Source of the DNA: an uncultured Parabacteroides sp.
GTDB taxonomy: Bacteria > Bacteroidota > Bacteroidia > Bacteroidales > Tannerellaceae
Assembly (NCBI GenBank): GCA_949289155.1
Contig: CASEMX010000001.1
Coordinates: 62,001-126,000 of the forward strand
Direction: 5' to 3'
Length of the DNA: 64,000 bases
In this document: positions 27,503 to 36,586 of the stretch, piece by piece
How positions within the stretch are numbered: position 1 is the first letter of the stretch
How the letters are laid out: each line of letters begins with the position of its first letter
Notes under the pieces: model-generated
Database searches by the model: none
What the model was told of the DNA's origin: nothing
What the model saw: only the letters and a program-made list of their open reading frames with translations
Made by a program: the position numbers and the translations under genes

Positions 27503-27533
27503 TTTGTACCGTAAATAATTTTTACTACTTTTG
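27503..27533 (+). promoter_or_regulatory. Promoter of the pRiA4b ORF-3-like gene
   Basis: TTTG at 27503-27506 and TACTTTTG at 27526-27533, with a 19-bp spacer. This is an essentially ideal Bacteroidota promoter, 32 bp upstream of the ATG. Confidence 0.75.
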
Positions 27534-27565
27534 GCAATCAAAACAGAACATAAAACAGAAAAATC

Positions 27566-28132
27566 ATGGTATATCGATTCTTAATTTTATCAGATGAAGC
27601 GGATGACTTCAAACGGGAAATCCAAATAGACTCTGAAGCGACGTTTTTAGACTTGCAGAATGCTATTTTGGATTCGGTAGGCTACACGAAAGACCAGATG
27701 ACCTCTTTCTTTATCTGCGATGACGACTGGACGAAGAAGACGGAGATTACATTAGTCGATATGGATACGTCGTCGGATGTGGACAGTTATATAATGGAAA
27801 GCACGCACCTCGACGAACTGCTGGAGGATGAGCACCAGAAGCTGATGTTCGTCTTCGACTACATGACTGAACGCGCCTTCTTCATGGAATTGCGCGAGAT
27901 TATCCCGAACAAAGACCTGAAAGAGGCGGTATGCACCAAATCGAAGGGCGACGCACCGGTACAAATCATGCCGCTGGATGAATTCGACAACAAACTCAAC
28001 AACAGCACGTCGGATTTGGATGAGGATTTCTACGGCGACTCGGAATACAACCTCGATGAATTGGACCAAGACGGTTTCGGCGGTCTGGGCGACGGGATGA
28101 TGGATAACCCGTATGATGATAATAGGTATTGA
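27566..28132 (+). CDS. pRiA4b ORF-3-like (IS1096 TnpR-like) domain protein
   Basis: A 188-residue protein whose N-terminal part (about 1-110) matches the plasmid pRiA4b ORF-3 family: MVYRFLILSDEADDFKREIQI, LQNAILDSVGYTKDQMTSFFI, then MFVFDYMTERAFFMEL. The name comes from a plasmid and transposon context, but in Bacteroidales such genes are ordinary chromosomal ones and often sit beside miaA, as here. From about residue 145 the chain is very acidic (LDEDFYGDSEYNLDELDQD) and Gly/Asp-rich. The molecular function is unknown. It has its own strong promoter and is separated from miaA by an inverted-repeat element. Confidence 0.82.
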   Translation: MVYRFLILSDEADDFKREIQIDSEATFLDLQNAILDSVGYTKDQMTSFFICDDDWTKKTEITLVDMDTSSDVDSYIMESTHLDELLEDEHQKLMFVFDYMTERAFFMELREIIPNKDLKEAVCTKSKGDAPVQIMPLDEFDNKLNNSTSDLDEDFYGDSEYNLDELDQDGFGGLGDGMMDNPYDDNRY

Positions 28133-28137
28133 TTAAA

Positions 28138-28262
28138 TTACGAATTCAGAATTACGAATTGCGGACTATAGGATTGTAGGGGCGGATTGAATTCGCCCTT
28201 TTCAATGGTACTACATGGTAATTCGTAATTCATAATTCGTAATTCATAATTCGTAATTCCCC
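28138..28262. repeat. AATTCGTAATTC-type inverted repeat with a GC hairpin at its centre
   Basis: The left arm (28138-28163) and right arm (28216-28260) are built from repeats of TTACGAATT and its complement AATTCGTAA; the right arm has about four copies. Between them lies GGGGCGGATTGAATTCGCCC, a small GC hairpin. The element fills the gap between the pRiA4b-like gene and miaA. Confidence 0.8.
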
Positions 28263-28264
28263 TC

Positions 28265-29173
28265 ATGCAACATACCCTACTCATCCTCTTAGGCCCCACC
28301 GGTGTCGGAAAAACAGAGCTGAGCTTGCGGATAGCAGAACAGCTCGGCTCTCCGATTATATCCGCCGATTCCCGCCAACTGTATAAAGACCTTCCGATTG
28401 GTACGGCTGCACCCACTCCGGAACAATTGGCGCGGGTGCAGCACTATATGGTCGGGACGTTGGAACTCTCCGACTATTATAGCGCCAGCCAATTCGAGAC
28501 GGATGTCCTCTCGCTTTTATCCTTATTATATAAAGATAAAGGACACGAGGCCGTGGTCATGACCGGAGGCAGCATGATGTATATCGATGCTGTCACGAAG
28601 GGAATCGACGATATCCCGACCGTGCGCCCTGATATCCGCGAACAAATCTGGAAGGAATACGAAGCCGGAGGACTCGCGCCCATCCTCGAAGAACTGAAAC
28701 AAGCAGACCCCGTGCATTATGACGAAGTAGACCGGCAAAACTACAAGCGGGTTATCCATGCCGTTGAGATTTGCCGGCAGACCGGACAGCCCTATTCCTC
28801 TTTCCGAACGCGGAGCCGCAAAGCCCGCCCCTTCCGTATCGTGCAAATCGGACTGACCCGCGACCGCGAAGAATTGTACGACCGCATCAATCGCCGCGTG
28901 GACCAGATGATGGCGGACGGACTCCTCGAAGAGGCGCGCCGCGTTTATCCCTTCCGCCAACTGAACTCGCTGAACACCGTAGGCTACAAAGAGCTGTTCA
29001 ATTATTTCGACGGTGAATGGACACTCGACCTCGCCATCGAGAAAATCAAACGCAACAGCCGCGTCTATGCCCGCAAACAGATGACGTGGTTCAAGCGCGA
29101 CCCGGAAATAACGTGGTTCCATCCCGACCAAGAACAGGGAATCCTCGCCTTTATCCGGCAGCAGCTGTCGTAA
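28265..29173 (+). CDS. miaA: tRNA dimethylallyltransferase
   Basis: Adds a dimethylallyl group to N6 of adenosine 37 in tRNAs reading UNN codons. The 302-residue protein has the P-loop GPTGVGKTE near 9-17, the substrate block [20 protein letters not shown] near 34-53 and the [15 protein letters not shown] segment near 100-114. The tRNA-contacting C-terminal block ends with [12 protein letters not shown] near 267-278. The start is the ATG that places the P-loop nine residues in. It stands alone after an inverted repeat. Confidence 0.95.
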   Translation: MQHTLLILLGPTGVGKTELSLRIAEQLGSPIISADSRQLYKDLPIGTAAPTPEQLARVQHYMVGTLELSDYYSASQFETDVLSLLSLLYKDKGHEAVVMTGGSMMYIDAVTKGIDDIPTVRPDIREQIWKEYEAGGLAPILEELKQADPVHYDEVDRQNYKRVIHAVEICRQTGQPYSSFRTRSRKARPFRIVQIGLTRDREELYDRINRRVDQMMADGLLEEARRVYPFRQLNSLNTVGYKELFNYFDGEWTLDLAIEKIKRNSRVYARKQMTWFKRDPEITWFHPDQEQGILAFIRQQLS

Positions 29174-29239
29174 CCGATTTGTAACCGTTTAGTCATCGCA
29201 TTGCATTGCTTTTGACAAAATCCCGTTACAACAGCACTC

Positions 29240-29247
29240 TACCTTTG
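29240..29247 (+). promoter_or_regulatory. Promoter -7 box for the TonB-receptor operon
   Basis: TACCTTTG, 23 bp before the receptor ATG. The nearest TTTG (29211-29214) is 25 bp upstream, wider than usual. Confidence 0.6.
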
Positions 29248-29270
29248 CAGTCGAAATAAATAGACGATTA

Positions 29271-31934
29271 ATGAAACGCTTTGTTTTATCAGTAGCAAGC
29301 ATCATCTTATTCATTACACCCATAGGGGCAGCAACTTACAAAGGTTACGTTAAAGATGCAAAGACAGGAGAAGAACTGATTGGGGCGACTATCTTCATCA
29401 AGGAATATCCCAATATCGGTTCCACAACAGGACTGGATGGCTCATTTGTCATAGACAATGTCCCCAGCGCAGATAAGATTACGATTGTCTGCAGCTATAT
29501 CAGTTATCAGACTATGGAAAAGGTGATATCCGCCTCCTCTACCGAACCGATTATGTTCGACCTCCCGGCAGATACGAAGATGCTGGAAGAGGTGACGGTC
29601 ATTGCACATAATCCCGGACGTACGGAAGCCGGAGCACGCGGCATTGAAAAGAAGGCTATGAACGTGGTCAATGTGATGAGTGCGAAGGCGATTGAGCTCT
29701 CTCCGGACATTACCGTGGCGAACGTTATCCAGCGCATGTCGGGCGTGACAATAGAACGCAACAGCAGCGGCGAGGGGCAGTATGCTATCCTACGCGGTAT
29801 GGATAAACGATATAACTATACGCTGATTAACGGCGTGAAGATACCGAGTCCGGACAACAAGAACCGCTTTGTACCGTTGGATATCTTCCCGTCGGAGATG
29901 CTGGACCGCTTAGAGGTGACGAAGTCGCTTACAGCAAATATGGAAGGCGACGGTATCGGCGGGGCAGTTAATCTGATAATGAAGGACGCGCCCACCGAGC
30001 GCCAGTTTACAGCGAATATATCTACCGGCTACAATGCGATGTACTTCGGGCGCGATTTCCAATCCTTCAACCATGGGGCGATTGTCAAAGAGTCTCCCTA
30101 TGAGGCGATGGGAAAGCCGGCGGACTATCAGGTCACAGCCAATAATTTCACGAACGATAATCTCCGCATGAAGTGGAAGCGTCCCGCGCCGGACCTCACG
30201 GCAGGACTCTCGTATGGCGACCGCTTCTTCGATAACAAGTTGGGGGTCATGCTCGCCGCGAGTTATCTGAATACCTTCCGCGGGAAGGAGAGCCAGCTTT
30301 ACTATCAGCCAGGAACCTCCCACAACGGTATCGAGTACCGTGATTACTCTGCGCAGCAGACCCGTATCGGGGCGCACGCCAAACTCGACTACCACGTAAC
30401 GCCGCAGCATAAGCTGACGTGGTACAATGGCTATATGGATATGAGCGAGGCGGAAGTGCGCGACGGGCAGGACGACAAGGAGCGGGCTGTACGCATGAAG
30501 TACAACCACCAGTACATCATCAATTCCACCTTGAAGGGCGAGCATCTCTTCTTGGAGGAGGGCGCACTGAAGTTGAACTGGTCGGCAGTGCTGTCTAAGG
30601 CGTACAGCGAGACGCCCGACAACGCGGAGATTTTCCTTCAAGGGACGCATGTCCAGACGTCCGGCGCAGCGACGCGTCGGTGGGAGCACAACTCTGACCG
30701 CGACAAAGCCGGGTATATCGACCTCAGTTACAAGTGGGAGTTGGTTGATGGCTCCGCCTTCGACTTCTCGGTCGGAGGTATGTACCGCGACAAGAAACGC
30801 GACAGCTTCTTCAATGAATACACCTTCGACTCTGCTACCGGCGCACGCGACCCGCAGTACTTGGGCGAGGACTGGAGCAACTTCGATGAAATCCTCTTAG
30901 AGCCGCGCAGGTATGGCAATATCGGTGACCCGCTCAACTACGACGCGTCGGAGAAGGTAGGAGCCGGCTACGGTATGGTGAAATATACCGTGGGCAAGTG
31001 GGAGCTCATCGGGGGTGTCCGCGTCGAACATACAGACCAAGGCTACGTGCTCAAGTTCCCGCGAGACGTGGACCCCGAAGGGCATCAGAAATATACCGAC
31101 GTACTGCCCAGCTTCCATGCCAAGTACGGCGTGCATGAGAATGCCAACCTACGTCTGTCGTACGCACGCGCTATCAACCGTCCGAGCTTCTTCGAGATAG
31201 TGCCTTACACGATCATAAACGAAGACTACAAAGAAAAGGGAAACCCCAGCTTAAACCACACGGTTGCTGACAACATCGACCTGCGATACGAATTCTTCCC
31301 CAAGCCCTCCGAGCAGTTCATGCTGGGCCTCTTCTATAAGAACATCCAAGACCCGATAGAGTACGGATTGATAAACGAAGGGCAGGATACCTACTACCAA
31401 CCGATGAACTTCGGCGACGCCCAGAACTTAGGTGTTGAAGTGGATATTATGAAGTACTTCAATTGGCTGGGCATCAAGGCAAACTATACCTACACGCACT
31501 CGAAGGTAACGACCAACAAACGTGTCATGGAGGGTTCGGAGGTGAGGATGATGGAGCAGAGCCGACCGCTCTTCGGACAGGCTGCGCATGTGGCCAACCT
31601 CTCGCTTCTGTTCAAGGATACGCGTCACGGGTGGGAGGGTCAGCTCGCCGGTAGCTATACAGGCAAGCGACTCAGTGACATATCGAACTGGTATGATGAT
31701 GACATCTTGGAAGACGGTTACTTCCAGTTGGATGCCTCGGTAGAGAAGAGCTTCAAGTGCGGACTGAGTGTGTACGCAAAGGCTTCCAACCTGCTGGATG
31801 TCCCACTTCTCCAGTATATACAGAATGGACCGCGTACAGCGAATATCGACTATGAGCGCCACGACGGAAATGTCATCGAACGGAAGGAGTGGCACGGTCA
31901 GTCTATCCTGCTCGGCGTACGCTACAAACTCTAA
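29271..31934 (+). CDS. TonB-dependent outer-membrane receptor
   Basis: An 887-residue outer-membrane transporter. Residues 1-20 are a signal peptide. A carboxypeptidase-regulatory-like domain (about 22-110, YKGYVKDAKTGEELIGATIF) precedes the plug (about 125-235, with YAILRGMDKRYNYTLINGVKIPSPD and the EGDGIGGAVNLIMKD strand). The barrel ends with LLGVRYKL. It is not of the SusC type: the SusC linker motif is absent and no SusD follows. It is the first gene of a three-gene locus with a surface beta-helix lipoprotein and a metallophosphoesterase, which suggests uptake of a phosphate-containing nutrient. Confidence 0.92.
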   Translation: MKRFVLSVASIILFITPIGAATYKGYVKDAKTGEELIGATIFIKEYPNIGSTTGLDGSFVIDNVPSADKITIVCSYISYQTMEKVISASSTEPIMFDLPADTKMLEEVTVIAHNPGRTEAGARGIEKKAMNVVNVMSAKAIELSPDITVANVIQRMSGVTIERNSSGEGQYAILRGMDKRYNYTLINGVKIPSPDNKNRFVPLDIFPSEMLDRLEVTKSLTANMEGDGIGGAVNLIMKDAPTERQFTANISTGYNAMYFGRDFQSFNHGAIVKESPYEAMGKPADYQVTANNFTNDNLRMKWKRPAPDLTAGLSYGDRFFDNKLGVMLAASYLNTFRGKESQLYYQPGTSHNGIEYRDYSAQQTRIGAHAKLDYHVTPQHKLTWYNGYMDMSEAEVRDGQDDKERAVRMKYNHQYIINSTLKGEHLFLEEGALKLNWSAVLSKAYSETPDNAEIFLQGTHVQTSGAATRRWEHNSDRDKAGYIDLSYKWELVDGSAFDFSVGGMYRDKKRDSFFNEYTFDSATGARDPQYLGEDWSNFDEILLEPRRYGNIGDPLNYDASEKVGAGYGMVKYTVGKWELIGGVRVEHTDQGYVLKFPRDVDPEGHQKYTDVLPSFHAKYGVHENANLRLSYARAINRPSFFEIVPYTIINEDYKEKGNPSLNHTVADNIDLRYEFFPKPSEQFMLGLFYKNIQDPIEYGLINEGQDTYYQPMNFGDAQNLGVEVDIMKYFNWLGIKANYTYTHSKVTTNKRVMEGSEVRMMEQSRPLFGQAAHVANLSLLFKDTRHGWEGQLAGSYTGKRLSDISNWYDDDILEDGYFQLDASVEKSFKCGLSVYAKASNLLDVPLLQYIQNGPRTANIDYERHDGNVIERKEWHGQSILLGVRYKL

Positions 31935-31963
31935 TAATATAGGATTACATCAGGTGGTAATTT

Positions 31964-32213
31964 GATGTTCCGCGTGGCGGTAAGATGAGCTGACGCGTAG
32001 TGGAAAGATGAACTGACACATAGCGGGAAGATGAGCTGACGCGTGGCGGGAAGATGAGCTGACACGTAGCGGGAAGATGGACTGACGCCCTAAGGGGAGA
32101 CGCTGTCACGCGTAGCGGGGAGATGAAATCACCTTATAAGGGGAGATGAAGTCACGCCCTAAGGGGAGACGTTCTACCGCGTAGCGGGAAGATGAAATTA
32201 CAGCTTTAAGATA
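31964..32213. repeat. Eleven-unit tandem array with an exact 23-bp period
   Basis: The anchor GATG (or GACG) recurs at 31984, 32007, 32030, 32053, 32076, 32099, 32122, 32145, 32168 and 32191, every step 23 bp, with a first, 3-bp-shorter unit at 31964. Two kinds of unit alternate in the later part: GCGTAGCGGGAAGATG-type and CCTAAGGGGAGA-type. There are no spacers. The array fills the 308-bp gap between the TonB receptor and the beta-helix gene and ends 30 bp before the latter's ATG, so it is probably transcribed. Confidence 0.95.
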
Positions 32214-32242
32214 TTGAATACAACCTTTTAAACATTACAGAT

Positions 32243-33652
32243 ATGAAGTTAAGAAGTTATTTATTAATTAGCGCAGCGATGCTGGCTACTATTCCTACCT
32301 TTACGGCTTGTGATGACGACGAGCCGAACACTACAGTAACTCCTACGCCGGAGCCTACACCAACACCTACGCCTGAGGAGCCATCAGACCCATGGGCGAA
32401 TGCGGATGTTGTTACGTGGCCGGGTGATACGATAGTCAACATAAGCGAGCACTTCACCGTTCCCGAAGGGAAATCGCTCATTATCGAGGCAGGTGCTCAG
32501 GTGCTCTTTAGTACGTCGGGCGTAGGTACAAACCATGCACCGGTTGAGTTTACCGTGGATGGTAACCTTTACTGTAAAGGGACGGCAGACGCACCCATAT
32601 TGTTCTCTGTGCCTGAGGAGGAGCGCACGGAAGCCAATATCTTTGCCGGCTTGTGGGGCGGTATCGTAGCGTCGGAGTCATGCGGCGAGATGCTGATAGA
32701 CCATACCATCATAGAATATACCGGCGGACAGGTTATCGAGGGTTCTCCGGCTGCCACGAGCGGGGTATATACAGCAGGAGATGACGCTTATCCGCAGATT
32801 ACTACTAACAACATCAACGGTAACTACGTAATCACGAACTCTATCCTCCGCAACGGATGGTCAGACGGTATCTACCTGATGGGTGGAAATGCCATCATCG
32901 CGAATAATATATTCGCAGCTAACGGTGAGACCGGCGCAGAGGCAGTGAACGTGAAGGCAGGTTGTAAGGTGGACGTAGCAGGCAACCTTATGTTCAGCCC
33001 GAACACGAACGGTCTGAAGTTGTCCAGCTCCGGCCAGAGCGAGACACGCAGTCAGGCCTTGGTACAGGCTTACAACAACACGATTGTAAACTCCGGATGG
33101 CGTCGTGACGGCGAGAAGGGCGGTTGCATCTATGTAGAGAAGAACATCTTAGCGAATGTGTTCAACAACCTGATAGTGAATTGCAAGTTCCGCGCGATGA
33201 CACCGAGCTTCACCATCCCTAACGACCCGGAAGAGGGATACGATGACAACTCCGTAATCGACTACAACTACTACGCTTCAGGCAGCCAAGAGAGTGACAT
33301 CGTCTTCAACGAGGAGAGTGGCGTAGCGTACGCTTGGCAAGGCTACAACTATGAGCATGAGGATTACAACACCGGCGTAGTCGACGCACACAGCATCATC
33401 GCTACGGAAGGCGACTCAAAAGACCCACAGTTCGTCAACTTCGACATTAACGCGGTTCCATTGACGCAGTATGTATATGACGAGGCATGGGATTTCCACC
33501 TAAATGCAGGTTCCCCGGCTTTGGAAGGCGCAGCCAGCGGTACGGAAGCCTTCGCAGCACCCTACTTCGCAACAACAGGTCTGACCGTCGATGGAGAAAC
33601 CTATACCTCTCCGGCAGTGCAGGCACATTACGGAGCGTACGGTGCAAATTAA
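32243..33652 (+). CDS. Right-handed parallel beta-helix surface lipoprotein
   Basis: A 469-residue lipoprotein. Its signal peptide ends in the lipobox FTAC (Cys at about 23), followed by DDDE, which matches the Bacteroidota lipoprotein export signal that sends lipoproteins to the cell surface. A Thr/Pro linker (about 30-47) leads to a domain with repeating short beta strands (LIIEAGAQVLF, VEFTVDGNLYCKG, NAIIANNIFAANG, VDVAGNLMFSPN, AYNNTIVNSG) typical of a pectate-lyase-like beta-helix. No catalytic residues can be named. It lies between the TonB receptor and phosphoesterase genes, so a surface ligand-binding or hydrolytic role for that locus is likely. Confidence 0.85.
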   Translation: MKLRSYLLISAAMLATIPTFTACDDDEPNTTVTPTPEPTPTPTPEEPSDPWANADVVTWPGDTIVNISEHFTVPEGKSLIIEAGAQVLFSTSGVGTNHAPVEFTVDGNLYCKGTADAPILFSVPEEERTEANIFAGLWGGIVASESCGEMLIDHTIIEYTGGQVIEGSPAATSGVYTAGDDAYPQITTNNINGNYVITNSILRNGWSDGIYLMGGNAIIANNIFAANGETGAEAVNVKAGCKVDVAGNLMFSPNTNGLKLSSSGQSETRSQALVQAYNNTIVNSGWRRDGEKGGCIYVEKNILANVFNNLIVNCKFRAMTPSFTIPNDPEEGYDDNSVIDYNYYASGSQESDIVFNEESGVAYAWQGYNYEHEDYNTGVVDAHSIIATEGDSKDPQFVNFDINAVPLTQYVYDEAWDFHLNAGSPALEGAASGTEAFAAPYFATTGLTVDGETYTSPAVQAHYGAYGAN

Positions 33653-33688
33653 CCCTGAAGGATAACGAACAAATCAGTAAGAGAAAGA

Positions 33689-34711
33689 ATGAACAGACGT
33701 AAATACATACAGGCACTGTCCGCCTTATTCGCAACGGCAACGTTAGGCAGCTGTACGGCTCCCTCCTCCGAGAAGGAGGAGCGCCAAGCTGCCCGGGCTG
33801 ACAAGGCAAATGCCCTGAACCCCAATCCGGCTACCGGCTTCGAAGTGCCCCAGATACCGGAGGACAATCTCAACTTCTATCTGGTAAGCGACTTGGGACG
33901 CAATGGTTACTATGAGCAGAAGCCTATCGCGGAGCTGATGGGTAATCTGGCAGAGAAAGTGGACATCGAGTTTGTCGTAGCGGCGGGGGATACCCACCAC
34001 TTTAACGGCATTGCAAGTACCCAAGACCCGTTGTGGATGACGAACTACGAACTGATATACAGCCACCCCGACCTGATGATTGACTGGTTCGCCATAAATG
34101 GCAACCATGAGTACCGAGGCAATACACAAGCCGTACAGGATTACAGCAAGGTAAGCCGCCGCTGGATAGCGCCCGCCCGCTACTATAGCAAACAGTTCGA
34201 GGCCGGCGAGAAGGAGACATTGGAAATCTTCTTCATAGATACGACACCGCTCATCGAGCGATACCGCGAGAAACCGGAGAAGTATGCCGATGCCTCCAAA
34301 CAGAGCATCGAAGAACAGATGCGCTGGCTGGAGAAAGCACTCGCCTCCTCGAAAGCAAAGTGGAAGCTCGTCGTGGGACACCACCCGCTCTATGCCTATA
34401 CGGACAAGTCCGAAAGTGAGCGTACCGATATGCGCAGCCATGTGGAAGCGCTGCTTGAGAAGTATGGTGTGGACATGTACCTGTGCGGGCATATCCATAA
34501 TTTCCAACATATCCTGCCCGCCGGCAGCAAAGTAGAATACTTGGTAAACTCCTCAGGCTCGTTATCCCGAAAGGTACAGGAGATAGAAGGAACCCGCTTC
34601 TGCAGTTCCGACGCAGGATTCACCCTTTTCTCCGTTAACGACAGCGAGCTGGCATTCTATTTAATGAACAGCAAGGGCAAAATCATATACCAATATAAGA
34701 AAAGCAAGTAG
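33689..34711 (+). CDS. Lipoprotein metallophosphoesterase (purple acid phosphatase-like)
   Basis: A 340-residue calcineurin-like phosphoesterase. The signal peptide ends in the lipobox TLGSC (Cys at about 22). All metal-site motifs are visible: SDLG near 69, GDTHH near 103, GNHEY near 135, GHHPLY near 232 and GHIHN near 274. Secreted relatives release phosphate from organic esters. It follows the beta-helix gene by 36 bp and ends at a clear terminator, so it is the last gene of the uptake locus. Together the three genes fit surface capture, cleavage and import of a phosphoester, though the substrate is not known. Confidence 0.9.
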   Translation: MNRRKYIQALSALFATATLGSCTAPSSEKEERQAARADKANALNPNPATGFEVPQIPEDNLNFYLVSDLGRNGYYEQKPIAELMGNLAEKVDIEFVVAAGDTHHFNGIASTQDPLWMTNYELIYSHPDLMIDWFAINGNHEYRGNTQAVQDYSKVSRRWIAPARYYSKQFEAGEKETLEIFFIDTTPLIERYREKPEKYADASKQSIEEQMRWLEKALASSKAKWKLVVGHHPLYAYTDKSESERTDMRSHVEALLEKYGVDMYLCGHIHNFQHILPAGSKVEYLVNSSGSLSRKVQEIEGTRFCSSDAGFTLFSVNDSELAFYLMNSKGKIIYQYKKSK

Positions 34712-34726
34712 GCGCAGCAAAGAAAA

Positions 34727-34772
34727 GAGGCTGCCTCGGATGGATTCTCACCATGCGGGGCAGCCTCGATTT
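34727..34772 (+). terminator. Terminator of the TonB receptor/beta-helix/phosphoesterase locus
   Basis: Perfect 9-bp stem GAGGCTGCC (34727-34735) with GGCAGCCTC (34759-34767), followed by ATTTGTTGT. Confidence 0.8.
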
Positions 34773-34814
34773 GTTGTGTTAGCAGGAGGGGAGCTGCGAT
34801 AACTCTCCGTTCAT

Positions 34815-35999
34815 TTATTCAACATACAGGACCAGTCCTTTCAGATATTCCCCTTCCGGATGATAAATATTCACCGGATGGTCGGCGGGTTGGGTCAGTT
34901 GGTGCAGGATGCGGACCTTCCTGCCGGCTTGTGCGGCAGCGCTGAATACTGCCAAGCGGAAATTCTCCTTGCTGACCACCTGCGAGCAGGAGAAGGTGAA
35001 CAGGATACCCCCCGGCTGGATTTTCTCGAAAGCGATGGCGTTCAGTTTCCGGTAGCCTTGCAGGGCATTGCGCAATACATTCTTATGCTTGGCAAATGCC
35101 GGCGGGTCGAGGATAATCAGGTCATAATTGCTACCCATCCGCTCCAAGTATTTGAAGGCATCTTCAGCATAGGCTTGATGACGCGGGTCGCCCGGAAAGT
35201 TCAGTTCGACGTTCCGGTTGGTCAGCGCAATAGCTTTTGCCGAGCTATCGACCGAATGGACCACTTTCGCTCCGCCGCGCATGGCGTAAAACGAGAATCC
35301 TCCCGTGTAACAGAACATATTCAATACCGAACGCCCTTTGGCATAATGTTCCAGCAACGAGCGGTTTTCGCGTTGGTCCACGAAGAATCCCGTCTTTTGT
35401 CCCTTTTGCCAGTCCACGCAGAACTTCAGTCCGTTTTCTAAAGCGATATCTTCTACATCGTGACCGTATAGATACCCGTTTTCGCTGTCAAGTTCGGCTT
35501 TGTAAGGGAGGGTCGTTTCCGATTTGTAATAGATATTCTGCAGCGAGTCGCCGATTACCTCTTTCATGGCTTCCGCTATTTCAAAGCGGCAGCGATGCAT
35601 TCCCACCGAATGCGCTTGCATGACTGCAGTATGGGCATACATATCCACAACTAATCCCGGCAGATTGTCGCCTTCGCCGTGAATCAGACGGAAGGTATTG
35701 TTGTTGGTGGCATTCGCTAACCCTAATGTGCAACGTAGCTGATACGCCGAGCGAATTCGTTCTACCCAAAAGGCATGGTCTATGTCGCGTTGCTCGAAAG
35801 AGAGGATGCGTACAGCGATACTTCCTATCTGGTAATGCCCAATGGCAAGGAAATCCCCGTTTGCACCGTATATTTCTACCAAGTCTCCCTCTTCCGGTGC
35901 TCCATCTATTCGCTGGATAGCTCCGGAGAACACCCACGGGTGGAACCGCAGCAGGGATTCCTCCTTCTTAGGCTTCAATAAAACTTTACAGTAACTCAT
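34815..35999 (-). CDS. Class I SAM-dependent rRNA methyltransferase, RlmI-like
   Basis: A 394-residue methyltransferase whose relatives (RlmI) form 5-methylcytosine at position 1962 of 23S rRNA. An N-terminal PUA domain (about 4-75, LLKPKKEESLLRFHPWVFSGAI) precedes the catalytic domain, with the SAM-binding segment SVLNMFCYTGGFSFYAMRGGA near 223-243, the motif DPPAFAKHKN near 297-306 and a Ser-Cys-Ser stretch (FTFSCSQVV) near 340. Its ATG overlaps the stop of the exonuclease gene by 4 nt, so the two are translationally coupled. Confidence 0.9.
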   Translation of the reverse strand: MSYCKVLLKPKKEESLLRFHPWVFSGAIQRIDGAPEEGDLVEIYGANGDFLAIGHYQIGSIAVRILSFEQRDIDHAFWVERIRSAYQLRCTLGLANATNNNTFRLIHGEGDNLPGLVVDMYAHTAVMQAHSVGMHRCRFEIAEAMKEVIGDSLQNIYYKSETTLPYKAELDSENGYLYGHDVEDIALENGLKFCVDWQKGQKTGFFVDQRENRSLLEHYAKGRSVLNMFCYTGGFSFYAMRGGAKVVHSVDSSAKAIALTNRNVELNFPGDPRHQAYAEDAFKYLERMGSNYDLIILDPPAFAKHKNVLRNALQGYRKLNAIAFEKIQPGGILFTFSCSQVVSKENFRLAVFSAAAQAGRKVRILHQLTQPADHPVNIYHPEGEYLKGLVLYVE

Positions 36000-36586
36000 G
36001 ATGCTTCATTATTCAATTGGTTATATATCTGGAGACACGCCCATGCGTCCAACGCGGCATAGCGCTGTTGCTGTTCGGTCAGCACGTCAGTTTCCCAGTT
36101 GGTCAGGCGTTGTGCTTTGGATATCTTTTTCCGGAACAAAATGGCATATATTTTTTGCAGACTTGCCTCTTCGATGCCGAATTGCGCTACGAACGATTGT
36201 AGCTCCAAAAAGTTTTGCGGCTCGATATTTACCCGTTTTCGCATCGAATTGAAATCATCTCTGACCGATAATCCGATTTTCATCACCTTTTCATTGCCTA
36301 ACAGCTGCAATAGAGAGGAAGGAAATCCCATGCGGTTCAATCGGAACAGAAAACAGGTATCCTCTGTCGATAATTGCACTAACGAAACTTTATAGCGCTT
36401 TCCTTTCCGGAAGCTCGGGCGCGTCTCTGTATCGAATCCGATAACCGGGAACTTCTGCAAATACTCCACTGCCCGGTTGGCTTCTTTCTCGTTGGTTAAT
36501 ACAATGATTCGTCCCGTATAATGTTCTAACGGGAAAGCGTCTATTTCTTCTTTTGTGATTGTATGTGCGTATTTATCTGTCATCAT
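35996..36586 (-). CDS. DEDDy 3'-5' exonuclease (DnaQ/RNase D-like)
   Basis: A 196-residue single-domain exonuclease. The metal residues are seen as GFDTETRPSF (ExoI, near 50-58), a central Asp block (GLSVRDDFNSM, ExoII, near 105-115) and the YAALDAWACLQIY segment (ExoIII with Tyr and Asp, near 171-183). There is no HRDC domain, so it is not a full RNase D; stand-alone domains like this are common in Bacteroidota, and the substrate (RNA or DNA end) is unknown. It overlaps its neighbours on both sides (14 nt and 4 nt), giving a DUF5063-exonuclease-rlmI-like operon. Confidence 0.88.
   Translation of the reverse strand: MMTDKYAHTITKEEIDAFPLEHYTGRIIVLTNEKEANRAVEYLQKFPVIGFDTETRPSFRKGKRYKVSLVQLSTEDTCFLFRLNRMGFPSSLLQLLGNEKVMKIGLSVRDDFNSMRKRVNIEPQNFLELQSFVAQFGIEEASLQKIYAILFRKKISKAQRLTNWETDVLTEQQQRYAALDAWACLQIYNQLNNEAS

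Noticed and set aside
27566-28132. Transposon remnant, because the family name refers to a plasmid and IS1096.
   Set aside because: There are no terminal repeats or transposase, and the gene has an ideal promoter and a usual chromosomal neighbour (miaA).
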